A DNA stretch of 64,000 nucleotides, from NCBI RefSeq assembly GCF_003574655.1, contig NZ_QNUM01000003.1, positions 310,001 to 374,000 on the forward strand, read 5' to 3'. Source of the DNA: Cohaesibacter haloalkalitolerans (GTDB lineage: Bacteria; Pseudomonadota; Alphaproteobacteria; Rhizobiales; Cohaesibacteraceae). Below are positions 1-10,274 of this stretch, in pieces (within the stretch, counting starts at the first letter, position 1; each line of letters begins with the position of its first letter). Made by a program: the position numbers and the translations under genes. The notes below the pieces were generated by a model. That model was not told the origin of the DNA. It was given only the letters and a program-made list of their open reading frames with translations, and did no database searches.

Positions 1-184
1 CGACCAGATCATCCGCCGGATTGACCTCGGTGACCTTGTCCAGCACATATTCCATACCGGCACAGCCGCCGTTCTTGACGCCAATCCGGATGCCCTTGAT
101 CGGCTCGTCGGAGCCGTCAACGATCGACCGGATGAAATCGGCGGCCTCATCCGAGATCGACAGAACCTGAAATCTGCCTGCCAT
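1..184 (-). CDS. sufA: SufA/HesB-type iron-sulfur carrier (partial)
   Basis: Only the first 61 codons are in the window; the gene runs off the left edge. The N-terminus starts MAGRFQVLSISDEAADFIRS and contains GIRIGVKNGGCAGMEY, the first conserved cysteine block of the A-type Fe-S carrier family (IscA/SufA/HesB). The two C-terminal cysteines of the family lie outside the window and cannot be checked. A-type proteins receive clusters from the SufBCD scaffold and pass them to apo-enzymes in the cytosol. It is the last visible gene of the minus-strand SUF operon, about 115 bases after sufT. The family call is firm; SufA versus another A-type paralogue is inferred from position. Confidence 0.85.
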   Translation of the reverse strand, partial: MAGRFQVLSISDEAADFIRSIVDGSDEPIKGIRIGVKNGGCAGMEYVLDKVTEVNPADDLV

Positions 185-300
185 ATCCGTACCTTCCTAA
201 AAGCAAGTCCGAGCGAGCAAAAGCCCAGGCAAGGACAACAACAATTCCCAGCGCGCCACAAACAGCCAGAGAGCCAGCCGATGCTATTCGCACGCAGATC

Positions 301-693
301 CTAGTACCAGTTGATGGCGATCTTGGCTTCTTCGCTCATCCGGTCCGGCGTCCAGGGCGGATCAAACACCATGTTGACCTTGACGATACCGACACCGGCC
401 ACAGACCCGACGGCATTTTCCACCCATGCGGGCATTTCCCCGGCAACCGGACAACCGGGAGCCGTCAGCGTCATGTCGATTTCGACATTGCGGTCATCAT
501 CGATATCGACCCGGTAGATCAAACCGATCTCGTAGATATCGGCCGGAATCTCGGGGTCATAGACGGTTTTGAGCGCTTCGATGATATCGCCGGTCAGCCG
601 TTCAAGCTCAGCTTCGGGAATACCGGAGCCCTGCTTCATGTTCGGCACATTTGGCTCTGCGGCCTCACCATTGCTAACTGTTTCACTCATCAT
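301..693 (-). CDS. sufT: SUF-associated DUF59/MIP18-family protein SufT
   Basis: A 130-residue protein with a DUF59 (MIP18/PaaD-like) domain over roughly residues 30-125. Visible family marks are YDPEIPADIYEIGLIY and the conserved cysteine in LTAPGCPVAGEMP. DUF59 proteins help mature or deliver Fe-S clusters; in alphaproteobacterial suf operons this gene normally sits between sufS and sufA, as here. The first 30 residues are a low-complexity lead. Two adjacent ATG codons could start it; AGG lies five bases before the outer one. The gap to sufS is 64 bases, so co-transcription is likely. Confidence 0.88.
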   Translation of the reverse strand: MMSETVSNGEAAEPNVPNMKQGSGIPEAELERLTGDIIEALKTVYDPEIPADIYEIGLIYRVDIDDDRNVEIDMTLTAPGCPVAGEMPAWVENAVGSVAGVGIVKVNMVFDPPWTPDRMSEEAKIAINWY

Positions 694-757
694 TTCGAAC
701 CTATCTTTCTGTCCCTTGTTCTCTGGTCACCGGAAACCGGCCACACAAGACAGCTCC

Positions 758-2008
758 TCATGAGAAAAAGGACCGAGCCTTCACCAACGCGTCGGCGAGA
801 ATATCAATTTCCGCCTTGGTGTTGTAAAGGCCGAACGAGGCCCGGCAGGTAGATGTCACCCCATACCGGGTCAATAGCGGCTGTGCACAATGCGTGCCAG
901 CTCGAACAGCAACACCGGACCGATCGATCACCATCGATACGTCGTGCGCGTGAATTCCATCCAGAGCAAAGGAAATGATGGCGCCCTTTTCCCTTGCATG
1001 GCCGAGAATGCGGAGCGAATTGATCGAGCCCAGCTTGTCGTGCGCATAGGCGCGCAAGCTCTCCTCGTGGGCCGCAATCCGTTCACGCCCGATACTATCC
1101 ATATAGTCAAGCGCCACGCCCAATCCAATGGCCTGCACAATCGGCGGCGTGCCTGCCTCGAATTTATGCGGCGCCACGCCATAGGTCACGCCCTCAAGGG
1201 TCACGTCCTTGATCATCTCGCCACCTCCCATGAAGGGCGGCATGGCATCGAGCAGTTCACCCTTGGCATAGAGCGCCCCGATACCAGACGGACCGTAGAG
1301 CTTGTGCCCGGTGATCGCGAGAAAGTCCACGTCGAGATCCTGCACGTCAATCGGCATGTGTACCGCGCTCTGGCTGGCATCAACCAGAACCTTGGCCCCG
1401 GCTGCGTGCGCCTTGCGGATCACCTCCTTGACCGGAACGATCGTGCCGATGGCATTGGACATCTGCGTGATGGCGACAACCTTTGTCTTTTCCGTCAGAA
1501 GCTTCTCAAACTCTTCCATCAGGAAATTGCCGTCGTCATCGACCGGTGCCCACTTGATGACCACACCGAGCCGCTCGCGCAGGAAGTTCCATGGCACGAT
1601 GTTGGAATGATGTTCCAGAATGGAGATGATGACCTCATCCCCCTCACCAAGCACCATGCCGCCATAGGAGCTGGCCACAAGATTGATCGCTTCCGTCGAT
1701 GACCGGGTGAAAATGATGTTGTCAACCGACGGCGCATTGAGAAAGCGGCGCACCGTTTCGCGCGCAGCCTCGAACTTGTCAGTCGCCAGATTGGACAGGA
1801 AGTGCAATCCCCGGTGCACGTTGGCATAATCGTTGGAGTAGGCATCACTGATGGCATCGATCACCACCTTGGGCTTCTGCGCCGAAGCACCATTGTCGAG
1901 ATATACCAATGGCTTGCCATAGACTTCCCGCGACAGGATGGGGAAATCCGCTCTGATGGCCTCAACATCATAATGCTGATCCGCGGCCTGCGGGAGAGAT
2001 TGCGTCAT
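758..2008 (-). CDS. sufS: Cysteine desulfurase SufS
   Basis: A 416-residue class II (SufS/CsdA) PLP-dependent cysteine desulfurase. It takes sulfur from L-cysteine as a persulfide and feeds the SufBCD scaffold. The PLP lysine is K236 in AITGHKLYGPSG. The catalytic cysteine is C374 in RAGTHCAQPLL, in the short-loop context typical of group II enzymes, which usually need a sulfur acceptor such as SufE or SufU; none is visible here. An upstream in-frame ATG would add ten residues, but the chosen ATG has AGGA close upstream and gives the usual family length. It follows sufD by 70 bases. It is the second desulfurase of this operon. Confidence 0.95.
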   Translation of the reverse strand: MTQSLPQAADQHYDVEAIRADFPILSREVYGKPLVYLDNGASAQKPKVVIDAISDAYSNDYANVHRGLHFLSNLATDKFEAARETVRRFLNAPSVDNIIFTRSSTEAINLVASSYGGMVLGEGDEVIISILEHHSNIVPWNFLRERLGVVIKWAPVDDDGNFLMEEFEKLLTEKTKVVAITQMSNAIGTIVPVKEVIRKAHAAGAKVLVDASQSAVHMPIDVQDLDVDFLAITGHKLYGPSGIGALYAKGELLDAMPPFMGGGEMIKDVTLEGVTYGVAPHKFEAGTPPIVQAIGLGVALDYMDSIGRERIAAHEESLRAYAHDKLGSINSLRILGHAREKGAIISFALDGIHAHDVSMVIDRSGVAVRAGTHCAQPLLTRYGVTSTCRASFGLYNTKAEIDILADALVKARSFFS

Positions 2009-2078
2009 GGTCCTAGATCCAGTTTTCGCCCCCCTCATGAGGGGGACTTGTCATCAAAACAAAGCCTGTGTGCCCCGG

Positions 2079-3386
2079 TCAGTCAGCGAGGCCAAGACGG
2101 TCCAGAATGTAGGCCTCCAACGCTTCCACGAAACGGTCGTCGGAAACATTTTCGATGGCCTCTGCAAGGAAAGCCATGACCAACATTTTCTTGGCCAAGT
2201 CTTTGGAGATGCCACGTGCCCTGAGATAGAACAGGAGATCCTCATCCAGCTCGCCACAGGTTGCACCATGGCCGCAGACGACATCGTCCGCGTAGATTTC
2301 AAGCTCGGGCTTGTTGTTGAAGGAGGCATCCTCCGACAGCAAAAGCGCCTGACTCATCATCTTGGCGTCGGTCTTCTGGGCATACTGCCGCACGATGATC
2401 TGCCCCTGGAACACGCCCACGGCCTTGTCATCAAGCACTGTACGATACTGTTCCTTGGAATTGCAGTTCGGCACCGCATGATCCATTTTCAGCGTGATGT
2501 CGCTGTGGCGTGAGCCATTGACGAGGGATGCACCAAACAGATCGGCATCGCTATATTCACCGAGCATTGCCACAAAGGACTGGCTGCGGACAAACTTGCC
2601 GCTGGCCGACAGGGTGAAATGCTCGAAATGCACATGGCCGCCGACAGTCGCGGTGGTCGAACCGAGATGCAGGCCGTTATCGCCCTCATTGATGATGCGC
2701 AGAACATTGAGTTTGGCATCGTCGGCAACGCGATAGTCGATCGCGGTGTTGAGCTGATAGGCAGCCTCATCGCCGGTGAAGGTCTCGATCACGCCCACCT
2801 TGGAACCCTTGCCGATCACCACGCGGTTGCGCACGGTTGCCATGCCACCGCCAATCATGATGTGACGGATCTCCAGAGGCTTGTCGATCTCCGCACCCGC
2901 GGCGATTTCAACGATCACGCCGTCTTGCAACAGCGCAGTGTTGAGCGAAAGCGCGATATCACCCTGGGCAATGGCCGGGTCATCGAGTTGGAATTCCCCA
3001 GCCTGCAGCGCCTCGGCCACAGAGCGCACGGAAATCGCGTCGCCCAGATCCGCCAGATCAGACAATTCGGCAGAATAGATGCCATTGACCAGCACAAGGC
3101 GGCAGGTCTCCACCGCCTTGATGATATCAGCTCCGGAAAGCTGCTGCTTGGCCAGAGCACTGTCAACGGGCTGGGCAAGCGCCAGATCAGCAGGCATCGC
3201 CTTCTTGAGATCGGAATATTTCCATTCCTCGACCCGCCGCGTCGGCAGGCCATTTTCCTCAAAGGCGGAGGCCGCTGCCGAACGCAGCGACGCAAAACTC
3301 TCATTGCCCGGCAGAGCACCCTTGGCGCTCTCGATCAGGCTGGCCAGAGCCTTGTCGGCGGCAGTCTTGATTGCAGGAGTTGTCAT
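2079..3386 (-). CDS. sufD: Fe-S cluster assembly protein SufD
   Basis: A 435-residue SufB/SufD-family protein, the non-catalytic partner in the SufBC2D scaffold. The N-terminal half is helical and variable; the C-terminal beta-helix carries the family signature CGHGATCGELDEDLLFYLRA near residues 380-405. The conserved histidine of this block is present. GGGAGG sits five bases before the ATG; a GTG two codons earlier overlaps that ribosome-binding site and is less likely. Only 13 bases separate it from sufC, so translation is probably coupled. Confidence 0.95.
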   Translation of the reverse strand: MTTPAIKTAADKALASLIESAKGALPGNESFASLRSAAASAFEENGLPTRRVEEWKYSDLKKAMPADLALAQPVDSALAKQQLSGADIIKAVETCRLVLVNGIYSAELSDLADLGDAISVRSVAEALQAGEFQLDDPAIAQGDIALSLNTALLQDGVIVEIAAGAEIDKPLEIRHIMIGGGMATVRNRVVIGKGSKVGVIETFTGDEAAYQLNTAIDYRVADDAKLNVLRIINEGDNGLHLGSTTATVGGHVHFEHFTLSASGKFVRSQSFVAMLGEYSDADLFGASLVNGSRHSDITLKMDHAVPNCNSKEQYRTVLDDKAVGVFQGQIIVRQYAQKTDAKMMSQALLLSEDASFNNKPELEIYADDVVCGHGATCGELDEDLLFYLRARGISKDLAKKMLVMAFLAEAIENVSDDRFVEALEAYILDRLGLAD

Positions 3387-3399
3387 GGTCACCTCCCGA

Positions 3400-4152
<753 letters not shown>

Positions 4153-4278
4153 GGTTTTGTTTCCTTTGGGGCGTCGTCTTGAAGACTTCGCCATCCCGGT
4201 AATAACAAATGTCCGCTACCCGCCCACAGGAACCGGGCGCAACAGAATGAACATCGTTTCACAACACATGAAACACGC

Positions 4279-5763
4279 CTAGCCAACTGATCCTTCAAGG
4301 GAAATATTGATCAGCTTCTGCGCTTCGACGGCGAATTCCATCGGCAGCTGCTGGATCACATCCTTGACGAAACCGTTGACGATGAGGGCCACGGCCTCTT
4401 CCTCGCCGATACCACGTGCCTGACAATAGAACATCTGGTCATCGGAGATTTTGGAGGTGGTGGCCTCATGCTCGAAGATGGCTGACGCGCTCTTGCTCTC
4501 CACATAAGGCACCGTGTGGGCACCGCACTGATCGCCGATCAGCAGGCTGTCACACTGGGTGAAGTTGCGCGCATTGGCTGCCTTCTTGTGGGCCGAAACA
4601 AGGCCACGGTAGGTGTTGTTGGACCGCCCGGCAGAGATACCCTTGGAGATGATGCGGGAAGAAGTGTTCTTGCCCAGATGGATCATCTTGGTGCCGCTGT
4701 CGATCTGCTGATAGCCATTGGAAATGGCGATCGAGTAGAATTCGCCGGTGGAGTTGTCCCCACGCAGGATGCAGCTTGGATATTTCCAGGTAATGGCAGA
4801 GCCCGTTTCGACCTGGGTCCACGAGATCTTGGCATTCTTCTCGCGACAGTCACCACGCTTGGTAACGAAGTTGTAGATGCCGCCCTTGCCTTCACTGTCG
4901 CCCGGATACCAGTTCTGGACCGTCGAATATTTGATTTCGGCGTCTTCCAGAGCGATCAACTCGACCACAGCAGCGTGCAGCTGGTTCTCGTCGCGCTGCG
5001 GAGCGGTGCAGCCTTCCAGATAGGACACATAAGAGCCCTTGTCGGCAATGATCAGCGTCCGTTCGAACTGGCCCGTGTTCTGCTCGTTAATGCGGAAGTA
5101 GGTTGACAGCTCCATCGGGCACCGTACCCCTTCAGGCACATAGACGAAGGAGCCATCGGTGAACACGGCGCTGTTGAGTGTTGCGTAGAAATTGTCGGAT
5201 ACCGGCACCACGGAGGCAAGATACTTCTTGACCAGCTCCGGATGCTCGCGGATCGCCTCGGAGATCGAGCAGAAAATGACACCGGCCTTTTTCAGCTCTT
5301 CCTTGAAGGTGGTCGCAACGGACACCGAGTCGAACACGGCATCGACGGCAACCTTGGAATACTGACGGTTCTCTTCGGTGACACCGGCCAGAATTTCCTG
5401 TTCCTGCAGCGGGATGCCAAGCTTCGCATAGGTCTTGAGAAGCTCCGGATCCACCTCATCAAGGCTCTTGGGCCCTTCGGCAACCTTCGGTGCGGAATAG
5501 TAATAGATTTCGTTGAACTTCGGCTTCGGATAGTCGAGCTTGGCCCATGTGGGCTCCTCCATGGTCAGCCAGCGCCGATAGGCATCCAGCCGCCACTCCA
5601 ACATCCATTCCGGCTCATGCTTCTTGGCAGAGATGAACCGGATCACGTCCTCGTTCAGTCCAAGAGGGGCTTTTTCGGATTCGATATCCGTCACAAAGCC
5701 ATATTTATACTGGTCAACGTCGATCTGCTTGACTTGATCGACCGTCTCCTTCACAGCAGCCAT
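4279..5763 (-). CDS. sufB: Fe-S cluster assembly scaffold SufB
   Basis: A 494-residue SufB, the main scaffold subunit on which sulfur and iron are assembled. The conserved core around [20 protein letters not shown] and the C-terminal [19 protein letters not shown] are present; the cysteine in the latter block is the conserved one of the SufB C-terminal beta-helix. Length matches alphaproteobacterial SufB. GGAGT lies six to ten bases before the ATG. The 251-base gap to the upstream desulfurase is the largest in the operon and contains a hairpin, so sufB may have its own promoter or be expressed differently from the first gene. Confidence 0.97.
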   Translation of the reverse strand: MAAVKETVDQVKQIDVDQYKYGFVTDIESEKAPLGLNEDVIRFISAKKHEPEWMLEWRLDAYRRWLTMEEPTWAKLDYPKPKFNEIYYYSAPKVAEGPKSLDEVDPELLKTYAKLGIPLQEQEILAGVTEENRQYSKVAVDAVFDSVSVATTFKEELKKAGVIFCSISEAIREHPELVKKYLASVVPVSDNFYATLNSAVFTDGSFVYVPEGVRCPMELSTYFRINEQNTGQFERTLIIADKGSYVSYLEGCTAPQRDENQLHAAVVELIALEDAEIKYSTVQNWYPGDSEGKGGIYNFVTKRGDCREKNAKISWTQVETGSAITWKYPSCILRGDNSTGEFYSIAISNGYQQIDSGTKMIHLGKNTSSRIISKGISAGRSNNTYRGLVSAHKKAANARNFTQCDSLLIGDQCGAHTVPYVESKSASAIFEHEATTSKISDDQMFYCQARGIGEEEAVALIVNGFVKDVIQQLPMEFAVEAQKLINISLEGSVG

Positions 5764-5959
5764 TTGCTACTCCATGCTAGCGCGGTTTCAAAGACCGCCG
5801 GTCATAGGGCTGCCCGCCCAGTTTCCTGCATTATCGAGGATCCAACACTGGTCTGTTGGCAAAGCAAAAGCGACGTGAGATGCCCGATAGCAGTTTTTAA
5901 CTCATCTCATTTTGCCTTGATGCAGCAGGTAGGAACCCGCAGCACACCCGCTTAAAACA

Positions 5960-5981
5960 CTGCCTCATCGCATGAGGGCAG
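5960..5981 (-). terminator. Hairpin between desulfurase and sufB
   Basis: CTGCCTCAT and ATGAGGGCAG pair around a three-base loop with one bulged C. On the minus strand the stem is followed by TGTTTTAAG, a weak U-run. It could be a partial terminator or an RNA-processing site that sets the ratio of the first desulfurase to sufBCDS. The stem is seen directly; the role is inferred. Confidence 0.4.
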
Positions 5982-6014
5982 AAACTTCAAACCGTGAACT
6001 CTATATAAGCGCGC

Positions 6015-7202
6015 TCACGATGCCTTCTCAATGCCTCTCAAACTATTTTTTGAGTTTTTGACGCATATTTGTTCAAGAGCACTGACAAGTGCATGTATTT
6101 CGGTCTCTTTACTGCTCCAGCCAAGGCTCACGCGAATGGCACAGGCCGCCAGAGACGACTCGTATCCCATGGCTAGAAGCACATGGGAGGCGGAAATCTT
6201 GCCCGAAGAACAGGCCGACCCGGAACTGACGGCAATCCCTGCCAGATCCAGCCGGATCAGCGTTGTCTCGCCCTTAAGGCCCGGAATGGCGAACTGGCAG
6301 CCATTGCCAACCCGTGGTGCACCTTCGCCGAAGATGACCGCGTCCGGCGCCATTTGCCGCAACCGCACTTCAAAGGCATCCCGCATTCTGGCAAGCCCGT
6401 CCATGACCTCGCCTGTCGCAAGTGCCTCATGCACCATCTGGCAGGCGACACCGAATCCGACGATGCCCGCCACATTCTCCGTACCGGCGCGCAACCGATT
6501 CTCCTGCGGTCCGCCCGTGATCAACGGCTCCGGCTCTGTTCCCTCATCGGCCATGACCAGAGCCCCAACACCCTTGGGGCCACCGAGCTTGTGAGCCGAG
6601 AGCGACAGGCTGGTGCAGCCAATCGCCCCGATATCAAGAGGAATACGCCCGGCAGCCTGCACGGCATCAAGATGGAAATAGGCGTTATAAGCCTTGGCCA
6701 GCGCCCCAATTTCTTCCATCGGCTGAATGACGCCGGTTTCACTGTTCACCGCCATGACGGCAATCATAGGTCGACCAGCGTCCTGATCGTGCGCTTCCAG
6801 CAGACGCCGCAGCGCATCAAGGTCAACCACGCCATTGGCAAGCACCGGAATCTCGGTGCGGTCCCCAAGTGCAAACCGCCCGCCAGACAGCACGGAAGGA
6901 TGCTCGATGGCGCTCATATAGAGATGGGAAGCACGGTCCAGTTGATACGTGACCTTCATGTTCGGCGACAGGGCCAGCATGTTCGCTTCGCTTGCACCGG
7001 ACGTGAAGATCACCTGACGCATCACGCCACCGACCAGCTCTGCCACCTGTTGCCTTGCCCGCTCGACAACAGCCCTAGCGTCGCGCCCTTCCTTGTGAAC
7101 CGACGAAGCATTGCCGATGATGTCCCAGGCAGCAACAATGGCTTCCCGGACTTCCGGTCGCAAAGGCGACGTTGCATTATGATCCAGATAGGCGCGCTGC
7201 AT
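6015..7202 (-). CDS. Cysteine desulfurase, IscS/NifS type
   Basis: A 395-residue PLP-dependent class I (IscS/NifS) desulfurase, promoter-proximal in the SUF operon. PLP lysine K205 is in SLSAHKLGGPKGVGAL. Catalytic C331 is in SSGSACSSGKISASHVL, the longer flexible loop typical of group I enzymes. The N-terminus AYLDHNATSPLRPEVR is typical. AAGGAATCGGT precedes the ATG. Alphaproteobacterial suf operons often carry such a gene before sufB, usually after an iscR/rirA-type regulator; no regulator gene is found here. It may supply sulfur for tRNA thiolation or other routes as well as for SUF. I avoid a firm symbol because iscS, nifS and sufS are all used for this position. Confidence 0.93.
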   Translation of the reverse strand: MQRAYLDHNATSPLRPEVREAIVAAWDIIGNASSVHKEGRDARAVVERARQQVAELVGGVMRQVIFTSGASEANMLALSPNMKVTYQLDRASHLYMSAIEHPSVLSGGRFALGDRTEIPVLANGVVDLDALRRLLEAHDQDAGRPMIAVMAVNSETGVIQPMEEIGALAKAYNAYFHLDAVQAAGRIPLDIGAIGCTSLSLSAHKLGGPKGVGALVMADEGTEPEPLITGGPQENRLRAGTENVAGIVGFGVACQMVHEALATGEVMDGLARMRDAFEVRLRQMAPDAVIFGEGAPRVGNGCQFAIPGLKGETTLIRLDLAGIAVSSGSACSSGKISASHVLLAMGYESSLAACAIRVSLGWSSKETEIHALVSALEQICVKNSKNSLRGIEKAS

Positions 7203-7566
7203 ACCGATTCCTTGTCAGTGCCCTTGTAAATTGCCCCACGGAAACAACTCCGGGGCCTTGCTCTATCCATTTACCACGGCGCCACATAAAATTAAGCCGC
7301 CTCGAAAAGTTATTTCGTCTAGCCGATGCAAAAAAGCTTGAAATTCAACCATTCATCTGTGCTATGAAGGGCAATCAAATGGATCGCAGCGCTTTCAGTT
7401 TTGAACTATTCTAAAGCAGATTTATAAAACTTGCCTCAATTAGTCAAGTTTTATGATCCCATCCTCTTGCGGGATGCGCAAATGTACACATATTAGTTCG
7501 GTGAGCTTCACGCTGAAGCCGCGAGATCCCCATAATGAACCAATTTGAAAGAGGACCGGGCAACCA
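7203..7566. other. Divergent control region of the SUF operon and hydrolase gene
   Basis: This 364-base AT-richer gap separates the first SUF desulfurase (leftward) from a hydrolase gene (rightward). It holds no gene. Its clearest structure is the palindrome at 7424-7454. On the minus strand TTGACT (7447-7442) lies 15 bases from TATAAA (7426-7421). On the plus strand TTGCCT (7431-7436) lies 15 bases from TATGAT (7452-7457). Both spacers are shorter than the sigma70 optimum, so these are tentative overlapping divergent promoters. Confidence 0.5.
7427..7451. promoter_or_regulatory. IscR type-1-like operator
   Basis: A 25-base palindrome matches about 21 of 25 positions of the E. coli IscR type-1 consensus. 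The two core arms are ACTTGCCT and AGTCAAGT, which differ from perfect symmetry at one position. Flanking bases extend a perfect ten-base inverted repeat, ATAAAACTTG and CAAGTTTTAT. Position upstream of a SUF operon fits regulation by an Rrf2-family Fe-S sensor (IscR or RirA). The match is seen; the regulator is inferred and is not encoded in this window. Confidence 0.6.
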
Positions 7567-8265
7567 ATGCCAGAGGTGATCTTTAATGGCCCTGCCGGGC
7601 GCCTGGAAGGACGGCTGCATCCCTCCAGAAACCGCAAGGCTCCAATTGCACTTATTCTCCATCCGCATCCGCGGTTTGGCGGCACCATGAACAACGAGAT
7701 CATCTATCATCTCTATTACATGTTCGCCCGCCGTGGGTTCACCGTGCTTCGCTTCAACTTCCGTGGCGTCGGCAGATCACAGGGCACCTTTGACCATGGT
7801 GTCGGTGAATTGTCGGATGCAGCGGCCGCTCTGGACTGGGTACAGACCTTCCATTCCGAAGCGCCCGGCGTCTGGATTGCAGGCTTCTCCTTTGGTGCCT
7901 GGATCGGGATGCAGCTCTTGATGCGGCGTCCGGAAGTGGAGGGTTTCATCTCCATTGCTCCACCGGCAAACCTTTATGACTTCTCCTTCCTTGCCCCCTG
8001 CCCGTCTTCGGGTCTCATCACCCACGGCGGCATGGACAAGGTGGTCCCGCACAAGGATGTTCAAGCGCTCGTTGACAAGCTCAAGACCCAGAAGGGCATT
8101 GTCATCGATCAGGAGATCATCCCCGGTGCGAACCACTTCTTCAAGGAAGAGACCGATCAGCTGATCAACGTCTGCGCCAACTATCTGGACAAGCGGATCG
8201 GCTTTGATCCGTCGCAGTTGGAAGACATCGCGGAAAAGGGCGATCATACTGACGCCACCGAGTAG
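7567..8265 (+). CDS. Alpha/beta hydrolase (dienelactone hydrolase-like)
   Basis: A 232-residue single-domain alpha/beta hydrolase. It has the HPHPRFGGTMNN motif (residues 32-43), the nucleophile elbow GFSFGAW with S108, a likely acid D157 in THGGMDKVVPH, and H190 in PGANHFF. This is the short alphaproteobacterial family often annotated only as alpha/beta hydrolase; its substrate is unknown. There is no signal peptide, so it is cytosolic. It is transcribed alone, away from the SUF operon, and ends at a strong bidirectional terminator. If the shared control region is iron-sulfur responsive, this gene could be co-regulated, but that is speculation. Confidence 0.85.
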   Translation: MPEVIFNGPAGRLEGRLHPSRNRKAPIALILHPHPRFGGTMNNEIIYHLYYMFARRGFTVLRFNFRGVGRSQGTFDHGVGELSDAAAALDWVQTFHSEAPGVWIAGFSFGAWIGMQLLMRRPEVEGFISIAPPANLYDFSFLAPCPSSGLITHGGMDKVVPHKDVQALVDKLKTQKGIVIDQEIIPGANHFFKEETDQLINVCANYLDKRIGFDPSQLEDIAEKGDHTDATE

Positions 8266-8285
8266 TATCTTCAGACACACGAAAA

Positions 8286-8314
8286 AAAGGCCGCTTCAAC
8301 AGCGGCCTTTTTTC
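8286..8314. terminator. Bidirectional terminator
   Basis: AAAGGCCGCT, a five-base loop and AGCGGCCTTT form a perfect ten-base stem flanked by A and T runs. It lies between two convergent genes, the hydrolase and the methyltransferase, and can end transcripts from both sides. Confidence 0.92.
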
Positions 8315-8334
8315 ATGCGCTCATGTCAGAGTTG

Positions 8335-8940
8335 TCAGCCCTTGCGGAAGGCAAAGCGGCTCCAGGTGATACCCTTGGCCTTGTTGAGCGGCTGGGTTGA
8401 TTCGACATTGGCGTGGCTGACCAGCGTCAGCCCGAGGGTTCGGGCCGCCTCGATGATCTCCTCATCGGTAACCTCGAACATCAACCGCCCTTCCGGCGGT
8501 TCGCCGTGGCGCACGGTCATCGCCATGAAGCCTCCCGGATTGAGCAGCGCGCACAGACGCTCCATGCCCAGCACCCGTTCATCAACATCGAGATGCATCC
8601 AGACCGCGATCAAAGTGACAATGTCAAAGGTGCGATCACCAAGCGACGCCAGTTCAGGCAGAGTATCCTCAAGCCATTCAACAGCTTCTGCCCCTTCCTT
8701 GGCCAGCGCAATGGTCCGGAAGGCATCGGTCGGTTCCACCGCCGTCACTTGATAGCCCATGGATGCATAATGCAGCCCATCCCGGCCAGACCCGGCCCCC
8801 ACATCCAGAACCGTCTGCGGCGGCTCAGGCAACATATGCAGAAACCAGCTATGCGTCTCTTCGATATTATAACCGTCGTAACGCTTTGCAAGACTGCCTG
8901 CAGTTACCTCATAACCCCTGTTGCTTGGAACACTGACCAT
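8335..8940 (-). CDS. Class I SAM-dependent methyltransferase
   Basis: A 201-residue Rossmann-fold methyltransferase. Motif I is VLDVGAGSGRDGLHYA near residues 42-57, followed by the acidic residue in VTAVEPTDAF. It resembles small unassigned methyltransferases of the Methyltransf_11/25 type; the substrate cannot be told from sequence. The start was moved to MVSVPSNRGYE because AGAGGGG lies five bases upstream. It lies 43 bases after anmK on the same strand, so the two could share a transcript. Confidence 0.82.
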   Translation of the reverse strand: MVSVPSNRGYEVTAGSLAKRYDGYNIEETHSWFLHMLPEPPQTVLDVGAGSGRDGLHYASMGYQVTAVEPTDAFRTIALAKEGAEAVEWLEDTLPELASLGDRTFDIVTLIAVWMHLDVDERVLGMERLCALLNPGGFMAMTVRHGEPPEGRLMFEVTDEEIIEAARTLGLTLVSHANVESTQPLNKAKGITWSRFAFRKG

Positions 8941-8983
8941 GAATTCCCCTCTTCTTGTCGTGTTTTCAATCAAGTGTCGACCA

Positions 8984-10123
8984 TTACACCGGCAATGACA
9001 AGACCCCTCCCGATAATGGAGCCTTCACGCCGGTGGTGCGCGGAAATGTAAGTGGCAGTTTCCGCAGGGACCGGACAGCCAGATAGCCAAACGCTTCTGC
9101 TTCCATCGAATCCCCATTCCATCCAAGGGCGTCAGCCTGCATGACCGGGCTGTCCAGAGCCTCGCCAAGCTGCGCCATCATGTAGTCATTATGCTGTCCG
9201 CCACCACACACGACAACCATCTTGGCGGCTTCGCCTTCCTGGATCTCCATATGCTCCAGTCCAAGACAGATGGTCTCGACCGTGAAGGCCGTCAGCGTTG
9301 CAGCGCCATTTTCCAGCGACAGCGCCTCGATCGGTGCGACATCAAACGCATTGCGATCCAGCGACTTCGGTGCCGCCTTGCGGAAATAGGGGTTGCCCAT
9401 CAGCGTGATGAGAGCAAGGAAATCGACCGATCCGCTCGCTGCAATCGCGCCCCCCTCATCCATCGCCAGATTGTCCTTTCTGAAAACCCAGTCATTGATC
9501 AGGGCATTACCCGGCCCACTGTCAAAGGCGGTAAGCGTGCCATCCTTGCCGATCCAGGTGATATTGGCAACCCCGCCAATATTGATGATCGCCAATGGTT
9601 GTTGCAGCGGAATGACACTCGAAGCCTGCAGCGCCTTGTGATAGATCGGCACCAGCGGTGCGCCCTGCCCGCCAGCGGCCACGTCAGCCGCCCGGAAATC
9701 ATGCACCACCGGCACCTTGCAGGCATTGGCCAGCGCCTGACCATTACCGATCTGAACCGTGATCCCCGAAGCGGGATCGTGCCAAACTGTCTGTCCATGA
9801 AAGCCGATGACATCCGGCTGCAGCCCGCGCGCAGAATCCTGTGCCATCAAACGGCCAACCGCCTCGATATGCGCCCGGGTGATCAACGCCTCCGCCTCGA
9901 TAAGGCAACCGGGGCGGGCCGTCCTGTTCTTCATCCCCTGCGCATCCTCCATCGCACGACGCAGCAGGGTCTGCTCCGCAGGCTCATAGGGCCTGAAGGC
10001 CGAGGCAAGGGACCTCAGCTGTCCTTCCCCATCGGTTTCGATCAGTGCGGCATCGACGCCATCGCAAGACGTCCCGCTCATCAGCCCGATGGCAAGCGAC
10101 AGTTTTTCTTCATTTTTTGCCAT
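8984..10123 (-). CDS. anmK: Anhydro-N-acetylmuramic acid kinase
   Basis: A 379-residue sugar kinase of the ASKHA fold that phosphorylates and opens 1,6-anhydroMurNAc during cell-wall recycling. The N-terminus IGLMSGTSCDGVDAALIETD is diagnostic for AnmK. Further family blocks are GFHGQTVWHDP, NIGGVANITW and FDSGPGNALIND. GGGGA lies close before the ATG. It is divergent from tyrS across 151 bases, an arrangement I recall as common in rhizobial genomes. With amiC, mrcA and the M23 peptidase nearby, the window is rich in peptidoglycan turnover genes. Confidence 0.95.
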   Translation of the reverse strand: MAKNEEKLSLAIGLMSGTSCDGVDAALIETDGEGQLRSLASAFRPYEPAEQTLLRRAMEDAQGMKNRTARPGCLIEAEALITRAHIEAVGRLMAQDSARGLQPDVIGFHGQTVWHDPASGITVQIGNGQALANACKVPVVHDFRAADVAAGGQGAPLVPIYHKALQASSVIPLQQPLAIINIGGVANITWIGKDGTLTAFDSGPGNALINDWVFRKDNLAMDEGGAIAASGSVDFLALITLMGNPYFRKAAPKSLDRNAFDVAPIEALSLENGAATLTAFTVETICLGLEHMEIQEGEAAKMVVVCGGGQHNDYMMAQLGEALDSPVMQADALGWNGDSMEAEAFGYLAVRSLRKLPLTFPRTTGVKAPLSGGVLSLPV

Positions 10124-10274
10124 TTTTGTCCCCGTCTCCCAATCTTGCTAGTGATCTTTTCCAATAACTTTGCTAGACCAACTCCCCGAAAGGCCGTCCT
10201 GTCCGGTGTGCCCAACATCAAAGACATCTGGCCAGACTAGCAGTAACAACCGTATCTTTAAGGAGAAAAGCGGC

